64,000 nucleotides of DNA from Dryas octopetala (GCA_963921425.1 OY992833.1:12875738-12939737); one strand, 5' to 3'. Shown: positions 1 through 12,190, counted from the first letter of the stretch. Program-made: numbers and translations. Notes: a model not told the origin generated them from the sequence alone.

Positions 1-269
1 AGAATAACTTGTGGAGAATATAGCAGAGAAAAACCCTAGGGAGAAGAAGATGAAAAGAGCATATGTTGGTTTTCACGTAGAAAGCGTGTTTTTATTTTCC
101 CAAGTCTTTATAAATAAGCGTGTATTATCAAATCCTGAGTGTGTGAGTTGTATTAGTTAGTCAAGTAAGGAGAGTATTAAAAGCCCAGTCCGGTTTACAT
201 AGTCAGGTAATTAAATAATATAAGTTAACACCAAACAACTGATATAGACTATTCACTCCTATCCAGAGT

Positions 270-735
270 TTAATACGGTGTACCTTCTGTTTGCGGTAGA
301 CAACTGAATAAGGTATAGTTTACTGAGTGGTATACAGATTTGAAGGGAGTAGAAGATAAAGTAGTACTGAGGTTGAGAAGGTGTACGGGCAAGCAACCAT
401 TTGGATCATATATTTCAATTTGCTGAGATGTGTAGTTAATTGATTGAACAAAGAGCTTATTGCTAGCTGATGATCGATGAGGTAACAACTGAGGATGGCT
501 ACATGGTACTAATGTCCAGCACAGTGTGGTTGTCGTTGGTGCATGACAGAATATCATCAAAGCCCTGGTAACCACAATGGATTGGCAGCCCACCACCTTT
601 AACTAGAAACGGGAATCGGATGGCTGGGCCGGAGCGATTGCATCTTATTTCTGGGCAATCTTCAAGGCCTAAGCCTACTACATGTACAGCTACTATGAGC
701 AACCACCCTAAGAAAAGGATAACCATTCGATCCAT
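270..735 (-). pseudogene. LRK10-like / ATL-type GUB_WAK ectodomain fragment
   Basis: Reading leftward from an ATG at 735, the sequence encodes a hydrophobic signal peptide followed by a Cys-rich segment with CPEIRC, IRFPF and HCGYQGFD. These are hallmarks of the galacturonan-binding WAK-type ectodomain (GUB_WAK) of LRK10-like receptor kinases and ATL20-22 RING proteins. This frame stops at 499. The family pattern resumes in another frame (KLFVQSINYTSQQIEIYDPNG, then NYTLFSC) and stops at 270. That is at least one frameshift near 480-500. I see no transmembrane segment, kinase or RING domain further left. In the family this exon is extracellular and precedes the kinase exons. I infer a truncated, frameshifted pseudogene, possibly a sister of the copy at 1851 on the other strand. 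Confidence 0.7.
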
Positions 736-1850
736 CTAACCAATGAAGGGATTGCTCGATCTATGTCGTTCATTTTGAGTCATCTCTTCTCGATCTTATG
801 AGTTATACATATTGTAAATAAATAAGACACACATGGTTTTGCTTTACCGTCCGTCTAGCTAGCAAGGCTGTTTTCTACGGTCACTCTCACTACTGCTTCC
901 GAGTACCTTCCAGGCTTCCATCACTGAGTTAAGGGTCAAAACTCAAAACAGTAAATCAGATATTTAATTGGGTTATTTTACAAAATTTGCTTATTTTTAA
1001 TTAATTTCCAACAAGCAAAAAATAAAAACCTATTTTCCACCCACAAAAATGTTGGAAAAAAAACATAGTACTTAACCATCAGATAATCTAATTGTAACAT
1101 TAATATTTATGTATTTACTCTTTTGTCATACTAGCTAGAGATATGATGACATCTACTGATCGAGACCATCGTCCTTGCCAAATGCCATGCCCTTGTTGGG
1201 CCTGCAAAGATCTTTCTTATCTTTAATTTTTTAAATGTTAATTTGTTTTTTAAAATAATTATAAAAAAATTATTAATAGGTGGATGTGATGAGACGGCGG
1301 TGCTTGAGTCTGGACATGCAATAAGAACAGTCCAAGTTAAGTTATTTGAATATATAGGATAATCGTTTAGAGGGGATGGCCATAAATTAACTTGAGTTTG
1401 TAGACTTTTTTGCCCATAATGTATATAAAGAAGAGAGAAAGTTCCCTATATATCACTGGGATAGGGAGACTAGGCATCCCACCTTCTTCTCATTGACTCT
1501 TTCTCTTTTCTCTCACTCTCTTTTTCTCTCTCTCTCCTTTTCTTTTTTTCTTTTTCTCTATTTGTCGTGACACCAGCCTGTCTCTGTCACAGAGACAGAC
1601 AAATTATTTTCTATAAAGAAACACAATGCATTCGACAAACTGCAATAATGATCGAGACAAAAAAAAAAAAAAATCAAACAGCTAAACAGTTTATAATTAA
1701 TTTGACTAATTTTTTGTATAAATTATTCTTAAAGCATGTACTTATAGAATTAATGATTGATTCGAATTATTTGACAATAATATTGTTGATCAATAAATTC
1801 CACAAACTCAAATACGTTGTTGCTCCCTCCCTCCTAATCTCTCTCTATCC
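736..1850. other. intergenic region between two divergent LRK10-like fragments
   Basis: No convincing coding sequence. The region holds AT-rich DNA and a pyrimidine-rich tract at about 1487-1562 with many CTCT runs. Near 1580-1601 there is a short palindrome built on GTCTCTGT/ACAGAGAC. The pyrimidine tract lies roughly 300 bp before the plus-strand fragment at 1851 and could be its old promoter or leader. Confidence 0.4.
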
Positions 1851-2741
1851 ATGTCTAGAGCAAGTGTCCTATTTGCTGCTTACACAGCCCTTCTTCTTGC
1901 TCTTCCTCCTTCCTTTTGTTCCCAAAGTTCCAGAAATAGTAGTAGTACTGCTGAAGATAATTCTTCTTATAGTTATTGTACCCTTTCTTGTGGCAATATT
2001 AACATTAAACCTCCATTTCGATTAAAAGGAGATCCCCAATACTGTGGCAACCAAACGTTTGAGCTATCTTGTGAAGTAAACGTTACAGTATTACCCTTGT
2101 ATTCAGGCAAGTATTACGTGAAGGCAATCGATTACAAAGCCTTTAACAATCCGAGTTGTGGATGCTGGTGTTGAGAAAAAAGACAACTACGTACTTCTCC
2201 AATCCACGTTACTCTTTGGCCAAGTTCAACTTTAGTGATGAAGATCCTTACACCTATTTTGAATACCGATACCAAGGGAAGTTGATGTCACATAAAAATA
2301 TTTACGCCAGATATCAGTCCATATCAGTGCCTATAATTTTTGTCAAGTGTGCAAATCCAATGAATTCTCCTCTCTTTGTTGATGCTGCTCCATGCATCAA
2401 CAAGAGCACCTATTCTTCTGTTAATTCTTCTTTCACAGTGTATTCTTATTTCGTGGTTGTACGCAATGACTTTCTAAGTTCAGTCCATTTGGGAGACTCC
2501 TGCAAAATAACACAAATGGTTATGGCGTCACCTAATCCAACCTCCAATTATCACATGACGTCCTGTGAAGCCATATATAATGAAATAGCGCAGGGCTTCA
2601 AATTAACTATCTTTGTTAGAATATAGATGTAGATCAAAATGCGAAGAACATGTCGGGGTTTTATCGTAGACAAAAAAGGACCTGAGGGGTTTTGCGTGCT
2701 CAACAACATCAAACTCGACTGCCATTATCAATTCGGGGAAG
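1851..2741 (+). pseudogene. LRK10-like receptor kinase ectodomain exon, frameshifted
   Basis: The ATG at 1851 opens a signal peptide (LLLALPPSFC) and the GUB_WAK pattern: a Cys-rich start, KPPFRLKGDPQYCGN, FELSCE and YYVKAIDY. The pattern then passes through three frames. RVVDAGVEK is readable around 2155-2185 in a second frame. RYSLAKFNF to LGDSCKI is readable from about 2190 to 2520 in a third. GPEGFC and LDCHYQFGEG follow near 2668-2740 after another shift. A good donor (GGGGAAG then GTACGT) closes the exon at 2741, the place where the ectodomain exon normally ends in this family. No transmembrane or kinase exon follows before the transposon remains at 3920. The exon is nearly full length but broken by three or more frame changes, so I call it a pseudogene. 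Confidence 0.72.
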
Positions 2742-3919
2742 GTACGTAGTACAATTTCTTTTATTTCTCAAGGATCCTATACGTTTTGTCACTTAATTTG
2801 TACTTTTTTTTTAATTTAGTTTCTCGATCTTTTCCTAATTTTTTTCTGTAAAATTAAATTTCCAGGATTTTTTTTTGGGTGGGAAATAAATAAATTTTTC
2901 AAATGTCCTGGGATAAGCTCATATATATGGATATGGGTGTGATATTCACGCAAGGAAAAGCAAACAATTACAGAAAATGTCATTCCTATAATCGAAATAA
3001 TCGAACGATCGATTTAGAGTTTAAGACTGTGTTGAGATTATTATGATTATATATAGAACCTCACATATATCGAAATTCTAATTAGTTTTATGTAAAAAAA
3101 AATATATATATTTAGAATAATTCTCAGGTACCGTTAACCTTAACTTTTTTTTTATAGTTTTCAGATTAATTTCCATCTCCAATCTATCAGTGCTGTATTT
3201 TAAACATTACTTTCTTTGCCTTTTTTCACCCATATATGCCAATGATTTCTGATGGATTCTCTAACTTCTATAGACATATTAAGGAAACAAAAATTCTCTT
3301 TAACTAAAGAATGAGCATGGATCATTAATTTAATGATCTTTGTCATTTTTAGGCCATTTTTTATAAGGTTCAACATTTTAGGATATAGAATCATTGTTTG
3401 AGGTTATATGATATGTTTTAACTTTGGTAGTCCCAAATTTGGGAGTTAAAACCTAAAATCTAACAAAAAACCAGGAGTTCAAAATCGAAGAACATAAGGT
3501 TGTGAAATGGTTAATGATTGATATCTTGTAGGTTGTGGAATGGTACAAAAAATGTAATGGTTGAATGTTGATGACTTGATGTACGTCTTATATATATATA
3601 TATATATATATATTAATTGTTAAATGTTGAATTGTTGTGATTTGTTGTTAATTGTGACTTGAACAAATGGTTGATTTGTTGTTAAAAAAAATGTTGTAAT
3701 TTGTTATTAAAAACTAAAAAAAACATGTTTTAAAATTATTTTTTTTGCCCAAATAGTGAGGCCCAGCCCCAAACAGTGAACTGGACTGAACTGGAACTGT
3801 TCTAGTTCAGTTTGATCCAGTTCTGAGCCAATTTCCAGTTCTCTAGTACCGGACTGGACTGGATCAGTTCCACAGTTCAGTGTACAGTTTGGGGTGAGCA
3901 CTGGACTATGCCCACCCCT
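2742..3919. other. AT-rich intergenic DNA with (TA)n and a GAACTGGA-rich repeat
   Basis: No coding signal. There is a TA microsatellite at about 3589-3612. From 3760 to 3915 a segment is rich in short inverted and direct copies of CAGTTC/GAACTG-type words. It ends in CCCACCCCTAATG, where the CACTA remnant starts. It looks like an old dispersed repeat. Confidence 0.35.
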
Positions 3920-4425
3920 AATGCTTTGGGAGAGGAATAATTAATTTCGTCGCCTAAACACGGTTTGGGAGAGGAATAAGATTGTCTTTGCCCAAAGTAT
4001 GTTTAGGCGACGAACAATTCCGCCGCTTAAACATGCTTTGGGAGAGGAATAAGAATTTCGTCGCCCAAAATATGTTTAGGCGACGAACGATTCCGCCGCC
4101 TAAAAATGCTTTGGGAGAGGAATAAGCTAGAATTTCGTCGCCCAAAGTATGTTTAGGCGACGAATAATTCCGCCGCCTAAACATACTTTGGACGACGAAC
4201 AATATGTCCGTCGCCCAAAGTCTCCTCAGGAGACGAACCAAATTCATCGCCCCAGGTATCTTTGGGCGACGGAATTTACTTGTTCGTCGCCCAAAGTCTT
4301 GGGCGTCATGGCTTGGGCGACCAAACTATGGACGAATACATTTCGTCACCCAAAATTTTGGGTGACGAAATTCGACTTTGGGAGAGGAACTAAGTTCGTT
4401 GCCTAAACTCTTTTTTCTTGTAGTG
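3920..4425. mobile_element. truncated CACTA element end with GGCGACGAA subterminal repeats
   Basis: About 15 copies, in both orientations, of a word close to TTTGGGCGACGAA lie here. The segment ends at 4425 with TTTTTTCTTGTAGTG, the inverted form of the CACTACAAGAAAAA terminus of plant CACTA (En/Spm) transposons. The same terminus and repeats bound the complete element at 47361-52884. Order and spacing resemble the left end of that element read in reverse. No opposite terminus is present on the left, so this is one isolated end of a larger element. Confidence 0.75.
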
Positions 4426-4429
4426 CGGT

Positions 4430-5470
4430 AACTCCGGATCAAGAATGTGGTAATTAGGTTTTCCTAAACTTGATCAGGAGTTATCAAGTTTAGAATATAC
4501 AGTCATGTAAATGGTATCGAAGATGAAGATAGTTGTAACTTACAAGAATCTTGATCAAAGTTACCATTTTCTTGAATGATGCATCAAAAAATGGTAAGTC
4601 CTGCAGATAAACCAATTTCAATATTACCACAAACTTGATCCTAGGTTACCACATCTTGAATGGACGGTCAAGTAAGTGGTAACTCTGGATCAAGCATGTT
4701 GTGAGTTACCAAAACTGCTTCATTTGTGAATTCCTTAGTAGTTTTAAACTACTTCATCCAAATGATAAAGAATCTGACAGAGGTTTGAAATAGGGTTGTT
4801 AGTGAACACGGGTCACTTGAATTCAAAATCTGCCTACTTCTCATGACATCAAGAAACTAATTAAAAATATCTTGTTTAAACAAATAAAAAAGTGAAATTA
4901 TAGAATCACACTTCTTCACAAAGATTATTATCGTTAAGATTTAGAGAGTTCGAGTTCACTAGAATAGGCTTCATTTGTTAACATTGGCTTTGGTCTGTTA
5001 AGGGGACACATTGTTGAATTTGCGCGCTGTTTTTCTAATTAATTAACTATCACTACCCTCTTCAAAGATATGGCGTCGCATACTTTTCTTTGATTTTTAA
5101 AGCTATGAAAAGCACGGCTTTTCTTTATGGTCAAGATGAAATGTACGGCTTACGTAGATACATGCACCCTTGTGATCCGTAGATTATGATAAGAGAGTTC
5201 AAGAGTTGGAGTTTACTAGAATATGCTTCATTTGTTAACATTGACTTAATTTGGTCCATTAAGGGGACACATTGTTGACTTTGCTGTTGTTCTAATTAAT
5301 TAATTACCATTCCTCTTCAATGGTGGCGCCGCATACTCGTCTTTGATGTTGAAGTTATGAAAAGTACGATTGTTTTTATTTTTTTTGTGGTCGAGGTTAA
5401 AAGTTCGGATATATTACATAGATACACACTTGTTCTTATCCTTTTGCTATGAAATTCAGTCAAAGAAAAA
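4430..5470. repeat. diverged repeats upstream of the methyltransferase gene
   Basis: From 4430 to 4720 related lines around GGTAACTCCGGATCAAG recur in both orientations. From about 4943 to 5135 and again from about 5197 to 5375 a roughly 190-bp segment is repeated directly. It includes ACTAGAATAxGCTTCATTTG, AAGGGGACACATTGTTGA, and GGCGxCGCATACT followed by a TTTGATxTT word. The duplication lies just upstream of the TATA box at 5475, so it may duplicate promoter sequence. Confidence 0.6.
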
Positions 5471-5474
5471 ATAG

Positions 5475-5482
5475 TATAAATA
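5475..5482 (+). promoter_or_regulatory. probable TATA box of the SABATH gene
   Basis: TATAAATA lies 40-80 bp before a (GA)16 leader and about 110 bp before a good splice donor at 5588. It is the best core-promoter candidate for the methyltransferase. The assignment is by position only. Confidence 0.4.
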
Positions 5483-5518
5483 AATCAATTGAGAGAGAGC
5501 TTTAATCTGCATATATAC

Positions 5519-5521
<3 letters not shown>

Positions 5522-5553
<32 letters not shown>
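5522..5553 (+). repeat. (GA)16 microsatellite in the presumed 5' leader
   Basis: A perfect run of 16 GA units lies between the presumed TATA box and the presumed 5'UTR donor. GA tracts are common in plant leaders, where GAGA-binding factors can act. It is also a usable length-polymorphic marker. Confidence 0.9.
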
Positions 5554-5556
<3 letters not shown>

Positions 5557-6287
5557 CACCTACGTACTCCTTAAATCATTGGATCAGGTACTTTTTTGCT
5601 CTTTCTTTTTTGTTTTATCTCTTTTACCCCTAACTAGCTAGGCACTTCTTTTACGTGTAATCTCCACAGATGGTTTGCAAAAATATAATTTCTCTTCTTT
5701 TAAAATATATATATCTATATAATTTCTCCTTGCTTGGTGTGCTGTTAGCAGATGGACTACCATTGGATTAATTTCTGTATATGTTTTGCTGCATTATGTT
5801 GCTCTGTTTCATTGTTTTGATCCTGTTTGTTTTAGTTTGATGCTTGTTGTTTAATTGGTTTGAATTTTCTGCCTTTGTGGCTTCTTAATGAAATGGTTTC
5901 CAATTGGTCAAAAAATATATATATATATCTATATAAAAAAGCAAAACAGTTTTTGAATCTTAAAATTTATCTTCGGATCCGAATAGCTGTGATCGTTTCG
6001 ACTTAAATTCATTGGTCAGTTACCTATTTTCTAAATTTACTTTCCTACCCATGAGAATTGATTTGCCGATTCTCTCTTTTTAATTAATTTTTCCTTAATT
6101 CTTTCTCCTTAATTTCACATATTCAATTTTTTTTTTGGGTCTTTCATTTGGGTTGAATAACGAGGTTTATTTGTATTTGTGATTTGAGAATAGAAAAATG
6201 AGAAGCACACCTATTAAGCGAATTACGCTTGCCAAAATATCGGTATTTGCGCAACAGAAAGAACCGCTTCACACTTACAGGAGCGAG

Positions 6288-6331
<44 letters not shown>

Positions 6332-6761
6332 AAGATATAAAAAGTTATGTTATTTGAAATTTTGGTATGAAGATTCTAAAAAATAGAGTGAACATATGAC
6401 GTGACATTAGTGTTTACTATGCTCTTTCTTTGTAATTTCATAGTTACACGTTTTTTTTTCATCTCTAGAGTTTGATATTTGTTGAAGAGTCAATGAAAAA
6501 AACTTACATATAATAGGGATAGAAGCTGACTTGGCATTTCAAGAGATAGTTTCTGTCTTGAAATTGGAGAAATTATTATGTGATGAAATATAAATGCATA
6601 GGGGTCATCATATTATTGAATTGAGATATTAAACCAGTCATATCCCTGTTGCAGAAAAGTTTCTCTCAGTGTCAATACATAGGAGCTTAAACGATAAAAA
6701 TTAAGATAGAAAAATCCTTTAGACCATCAAGCTTTCTTGATAATTTGACTTTCAGACAGGG

Positions 6762-8833
6762 ATGGAAGAAGCATTTCCTATGACTGGAGGAGATGGCCAA
6801 TACAGCTACTGCAAAAATTCCAATCCACAGGTTTTTCTTTTCTTCCCCAAAACTAGAATTCTTCTGCTCATTCTAGGGTTTAAACTTTGATCTTTGTCTC
6901 AATTCAGGATATGAACTATGAATTGTATTAATGTGCCCCATAAACTTAAATTTTGAAGCCAATTTGCCTCTTTCATTAGTTCAATTATATTTTTCGTGTA
7001 AAAAAGGGCCACATATGTAAAGTCGTTTAGTTTTTATGTTCTTGTATTACAAGTAGAATAATGAATTTACATTCACAAAAATTCTTACAAATTAATAAAC
7101 CAACATCTTTGTGTATGTCTACCCATAAAACCATTTTGTCTTAGCAATGAGCAAATCATTAAGGCCATGCCACATTTGGTTCGTGAAATGATTTTTCTAG
7201 AAATATCATACCCATGCTCATCTAGAGATACGAGAATGTATCATTTTCATTTCAGTGTTTAGAAATATTAGATATGGTAATCAGTAAATTATTACCATTT
7301 CGATCAATGTTTGATTATCAGATATGGGAATGGAATCAATACGTACTCCAAAAAATGTGCTTAACAAACATGATAATAAAATCACATACCCATTATGAGG
7401 CCCCAATCCGCAAACCAAACAGTACTAAGATTGGAAGAGAGTTACAGATCATATATAAATAATTAATTAATCAGTATAATTTAGAAAACTAGTTAAAAAT
7501 AAAAAATACAAAAACGACAAACTAAGAAAGGTACATAGCCAAGCACAAAAGGTTTGAATTTTTTTTTTATTTAAATGAACCACCATATATATATTTTGAG
7601 CCGAGCTTCTGTATTTGTGACACTTATTTGTCCTCATCATGTTAATTTATTTGTTGTAGAGGGCTGCAGCTGATACTGTGAAGGGAATGCTTGTTGAGGG
7701 AATACTTGAAAACCTTCACATTGGAAATGATATGTGTCCTATTTCAACCTCATTTCGGATTGCTGATTTGGGTTGTTCTGTTGGACCCAACACATTCTTT
7801 GCAGTCAACAACATTATAGAAACTGTAGCACAAAAATTCCAGATTGAAAGCCACTCCGATTCTCTACCTGAATTCCACGTATACTTCAATGACCATGTTT
7901 CAAACGATTTCAATAGTCTCTTCACCAACCTTCCCACAAATAGGCCATACTTTGCAGCGGGAGTTCCAGGATCATTCTATGGAAGATTGTTTCCCAAGGC
8001 CTCCCTTAATTTTGTGTACTCCGCATACGCTGTGACATGGCTTTCTAAGGTACCCGAAGGAGTGGGTGATTTGAAATCACCAATATGTAACAAGGGGAGG
8101 ATTTACTATTCCAATGCACCTATTGAAGTTTGTGAGGCATATGCAGTTCAGTATGCAAATGACATTCAATGTTTTCTTGATGCTCGATCACAAGAGCTTG
8201 CTCCCGGAGGGTTAATGGCGCTTCTTATTTCCGGCCGTCCGGATGGGACACTTCCGGGACAGTATTCTAATGGCCCTCTTTACCAACCTGTGGAATCTTG
8301 CCTTATAGATATGGCTAATGAGGTATCTTCAATTACTACTACTATTGTATGTTAATGTTGAAAGTATATATCCTCGGTTCAAAATTTATAGCCTTGTATA
8401 AAAATATATGTGTAATACTAATAGTCCAATATATAGTATTCTGACTTCTTGAGTTTGAGCCAGAGGACAATGGTTTAACTTCTATTATTTGATGTCCGAC
8501 CAGGGGTTATTAAGCCAAGATAAAATCAATTCTTTCAACATCCCAACGTACAGTCCATCTATTGAGGAGCTACGTAAGCTGATACATAAAAATGGGAGTT
8601 TTGAGATTGCAAGCTTGGAGGAGACCCCTCGAATGCCTGTCCCTATGAGTAGTACACAAGAGTTTAGAGCTGGCATGCAGAGCATTATAAGCAAACACTT
8701 TGGTCCTGAAATTATAGAACCACTTTTTGATCGTCACTCAAAGAAATTTGAAGGACATCCACGTCCACCCCTCACTACTGCTGAAGATGGCTTGAGTGTT
8801 GGATTATTTGTCCTTCTAAAGCGCAAGCATTGA
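6762..8833 (+). CDS. SABATH family SAM-dependent carboxyl methyltransferase
   Basis: Three exons join in phase 0: 6762-6830, 7660-8322 and 8504-8833, giving 353 residues, close to the family norm of about 350-380. Exon 1 has the family opening MTGGDGQYSY with K and NSNPQ. Exon 2 begins RAAADTVKGM and carries the SAM-binding motif IADLGCSVGPNTFF, the FNDHVSNDFNSLF acidic loop, PGSFYGRLFP, and NKGRIYYSNAP. Exon 3 runs from GLLSQDKINSFNIPTYSPS to GLFVLLKRK and stop. SABATH enzymes move a methyl group from S-adenosylmethionine to carboxyl groups (salicylate, jasmonate, loganate, farnesoate) or purine nitrogen in the cytosol. The substrate cannot be read from sequence. The opening and C-terminus look closer to the group annotated At5g37990/At5g38100-like than to classic salicylate enzymes. 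A donor at 5588 and acceptor at 6755 suggest a 5'UTR intron. No internal stop is seen. Confidence 0.88.
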
Positions 8834-10241
8834 TTACAATGCGCTTGCTCTCTATAAGTAAAAGGTGGATATATATACATTTTTCGTATACCATTGATGT
8901 GATATTGTCTTTTCTTTTTCTTGTTTGTAAGGAAATAAAATTTGTGGCTTTGCCGCTTTGGTTAACAGAGACACTAGTTTTCCTTGAATCAATAAGCCTG
9001 CGTACGGATCTTTTAGATATAACACCATTTTGAATACTCCATTTTAGAGTAGACCAGTAGGTAAATAAATGTGTGTGAAGTTTTTTTTTCCACGTCAAAT
9101 AATGGCTTAGGCATGAATTTGTGAATATTTACAAAATATGTCATTGCTGCAATTTGAACAATATTTAAAGATCTATGATTTGAGGCATTTATTACTCCTA
9201 ATTTTGAATGTTTTTATCGATGAAATTTCATAATTCATGCATCCAATTCAAATTTTTTTTTTTGTTACCAATTATGAACATCAACATATAAACACTCAAA
9301 TATAAAAAAAAAATTAAACACCCAATATACATATAATATACCTATAATATAGATAAAAAAATGAGAAATATCTAATAAAAATATAACAAATCCAACACAA
9401 ATCAAACATAGCACTAAGATAAAAATGCAAATACCTTGGACTTAGGTATATAAAACAAAAGAAGAAAAAGAAGAAAATACATATCGCTCAGGTCAAGAGA
9501 AATGAAAGAACAATATGGAAATAAATAATAATAATAATAAGATACTTTTGATTCAGACTGATGTATTCTCAAACTCCATGTAAAGTATATAAACCAAACA
9601 AGAAAGTCATAACAACATTTCATAACACCTAACAACATTAGTTAACACAACTATTTAAAATTCATACTTAAATCCCCCCAAATCCAACCTCTTTTTGAGG
9701 TATATATACCAATGGTTTCATCACTTCTTACTCAAGTAGTAATTAAAATATGAAAGAAAAATAAGAACCACAATCATGGAGGGCTTGGTGTTGAAAAAAA
9801 AAAATCGAAGAAAAAGATGGGAGGAAGAAGCAGAAGACCGAAGATTGATGATGAAGAAAGATAGAAGATGAAGAAAAATCAAAGAAAAGGAAGATCAAAG
9901 AAGAATAAAAAGAAGATTGAAGAAACCACAAATACTACCAAAGCAAAATAGCACGTACTTACCTGTAACTAAGGATAAATAGAAACTTGAAAAAAACTGC
10001 AAAAAAACATCGTGTAAAACTTTAAAAAATTGTTAACTTAAAGAAAAGGTGAGGATAAAGCTTCAAACGTTCACGCAAAACACTAATTTGGATAACATTA
10101 TAATGTTTAAAATTTGAAAAAAAAAAATTAGAAAGGAAAATATTAAATTTCAAAGTCAAACATCAATTAATTACCAAAATAAGAAATGATAATACCTTCA
10201 TAGAAGATATTAATTGACAACATTAAAATTTACCTTTTTTC
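8834..10241. other. AT-rich intergenic DNA, purine-rich around 9440-9930
   Basis: No coding signal beyond the methyltransferase 3' end. AT-rich, with a GAAGAA-rich tract at about 9770-9930. Nothing recognisable. Confidence 0.35.
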
Positions 10242-10880
10242 AACTCAAAGGGTAAAAGAAGAAATCACTAAATGAATTTTCTGCAGAAATTGGATAATTG
10301 AAAATTTTAAAATGGGTGTATATTCAATTTTATCGAAAAAATGGGGTAAAAGGGCTATTTACAAAAAATTCAATAAAACATTTTAAAATTACAAATAGGT
10401 CAATAAACATTTCCTAAATCCCAAAATAGTCACTATTGACTAAAATGAATTAAATGAAATTATGCATTATACAAAAGAGGACATAACAAATAATAGAAAT
10501 TATAGCCACTGCCATTACTATGAAAATTTCAAAAATAAGGGCTATTGACCAAAACTAAATTATTAAAATAAAAACAATAGGCTGGGGCAAAACGATCTCA
10601 AAGAAAAACAAGTAATGGGCTGCGGCCCATAGGGCTATTGATTAAAACGTAATTTATGAAATTATATGATTGACTAAAATGGGATAGGAAATTTGGTATT
10701 GACTTTTTTGTAATTTTGAAATGTTTTATTGACTTATTTGTAATTATCTAATATCAAAATGGGTCTCCCAAAATGGAGGTATCTCTAATTAATCCTAAAA
10801 TATTTTTAAATTTGCCACATAGGATTATCCAATTTCTGCAGAAAATTCATTTCGTGATTTCCTCTTTTACCCTTTGACTC
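10242..10880. mobile_element. foldback MITE-like element, about 640 bp
   Basis: The left arm (10242-10298) and right arm (10824-10880) are inverted copies with few mismatches; the shared core is TTTTCTGCAGAAATTGGATA. Inside, further inverted pairs follow (AAACATTTTAAAATTACAAA near 10375 against its mirror near 10710, and TATTGACTAAAAT near 10434 against its mirror near 10670). The whole segment can therefore fold. It holds no ORF. This is the build of a foldback or long-TIR MITE. The superfamily is not clear because I could not fix a target duplication. Confidence 0.65.
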
Positions 10881-11489
10881 CAAATCCCACAAGACAAATC
10901 ACTCACAAATAAAACACAAGGATATGAATTGATTATTTTCTCTGAAGTTATATGTAAGTATGAGTAAATGTGAACAATTTACAAATATAACTCACATATA
11001 AGTGTCATGAAGAACGGATTTTCAAAGAATAACAAAATCTCATGAAAGGAAATCAATTGAATGAAAATGTTGAATCAAACACCTAAATTCCTACTCATTC
11101 TCACTCTCTCCATATTCTAACCAAACTTTTCCTAAGATCAAATAGAGATTTTGTTGGCTTGTAATGTAAGACTAAGGTGGTAAATTCAAGACTTTTTGGA
11201 GAAAGTTTATTTGAAAATAAAACTAAGGCATTCCTTTTTCTTTTTCTCTCATTTTTTTTTTTTTTGACTTCTCAGAAAATAGGATGATGGTATTAAACAA
11301 AAATCTTAAATAAATAAAGGCTCAAAAATAGCACTAGTGATAACATTTTATTTAATGAAAAAGGATGGCTAGAAATGCTCAAACTTATTCAAAATAGCCT
11401 AAAATCATTTCCTATGTCAAGAATAACTATTATGCTTCAATTGAACTAAAGGAACTTCAAGTGCAATGATTCAAATTCAAAGTCATTTT

Positions 11490-11960
11490 CGGTACTTTAA
11501 CCAAGCTCCGAGAGAAAATGTAATGTCTCCTAATGCAATTACTTTAATTATGCAATGACATTACATTTTCGGTAATTTTAATTTGGTAATTTACATTTTG
11601 CGAAAATGTACTTTGACATTACATAATGTAATGTCAAATGTCAAATGTCAAATGCCAAATGTAATGTAATGCATGTCAAATGTAAATTTCGAAAATGTAA
11701 TGTCAAATGTAATTTTCGGTAATGTCAAATTACATTTCAGTAATTTTTGATAATTTCAAATTACATTTTGGTAATGTCAAATGTCAAATTACATTTTCTG
11801 TAATTTTACATTTTCGCATAATGTCAAATTATGCAAAAGTGTAATGACATTACATTTTCGGTAATCCTAAGTGTAATGACATTATGCGATCCGAATTATG
11901 CGTTCTAATTCAAATGCGATATCATCTTCGGTAATGTGATTTTGCTCGAAAATGGCGAAA
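11490..11960. repeat. TTTTCGGTAAT / AATGTAATGTCAAAT repeat cluster, copy 1
   Basis: Dense irregular repetition of short words TTTTCGGTAAT, TGTAATGTCAAAT and AAATTACATT, in both orientations, makes many small palindromes. It opens near ACCAAGCTCCGAGAGAAAATG, a phrase shared with the second cluster at 22640-25890. No regular unit length is obvious. It looks like a degenerate satellite or an element built of short palindromes. Confidence 0.6.
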
Positions 11961-12019
11961 AATTCAAGAGAAAATGGCGATCTCGTCCTTCTCATTACCT
12001 GTATCCTCATATATTTACA

Positions 12020-12190
12020 CTTAGAATGTTATGTAGTTGTGTGATTGTTAATTAGCATAAGTTGAATTAAGGACTTATTTAGAGACATTGGAACTAACTT
12101 ATTGTACATAAGCCTCTATTTTGTGTTTATTTTTGTTTTCTTTTGTTTATGGTTGTTATGTTGTAACAACACACCCATAATAGAGTAGAG
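12020..12190. repeat. fragment of the dispersed repeat that flanks the defensin-like gene
   Basis: The stretch with AACTTATTGTACATAA, then TTTTGTGTTT, TTATGGTTGTTATG and TGTAACAACACACC, matches in order the segment at about 57955-58040 and, inverted, 52905-52985. It is one of at least four scattered copies in the window. Confidence 0.5.

Noticed and set aside
1567-2025. 152-codon plus-strand frame rich in Leu/Ile/Lys
   Set aside because: It overlaps the LRK10-like exon in another frame and owes its openness to AT-rich DNA. The signal peptide of the true frame starts at 1851.
6198-6386. Short frame across (TA)n(TG)n
   Set aside because: Half of it is YIYIYI from a microsatellite within the presumed 5'UTR intron.
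7166-7430. Possible MITE in the methyltransferase intron 1 (TTTGGTTCGTGAAATG facing CAAACCAAACAG)
   Set aside because: The inverted ends are short and diverged and no target duplication was found. The similarity could be chance in AT-rich DNA.
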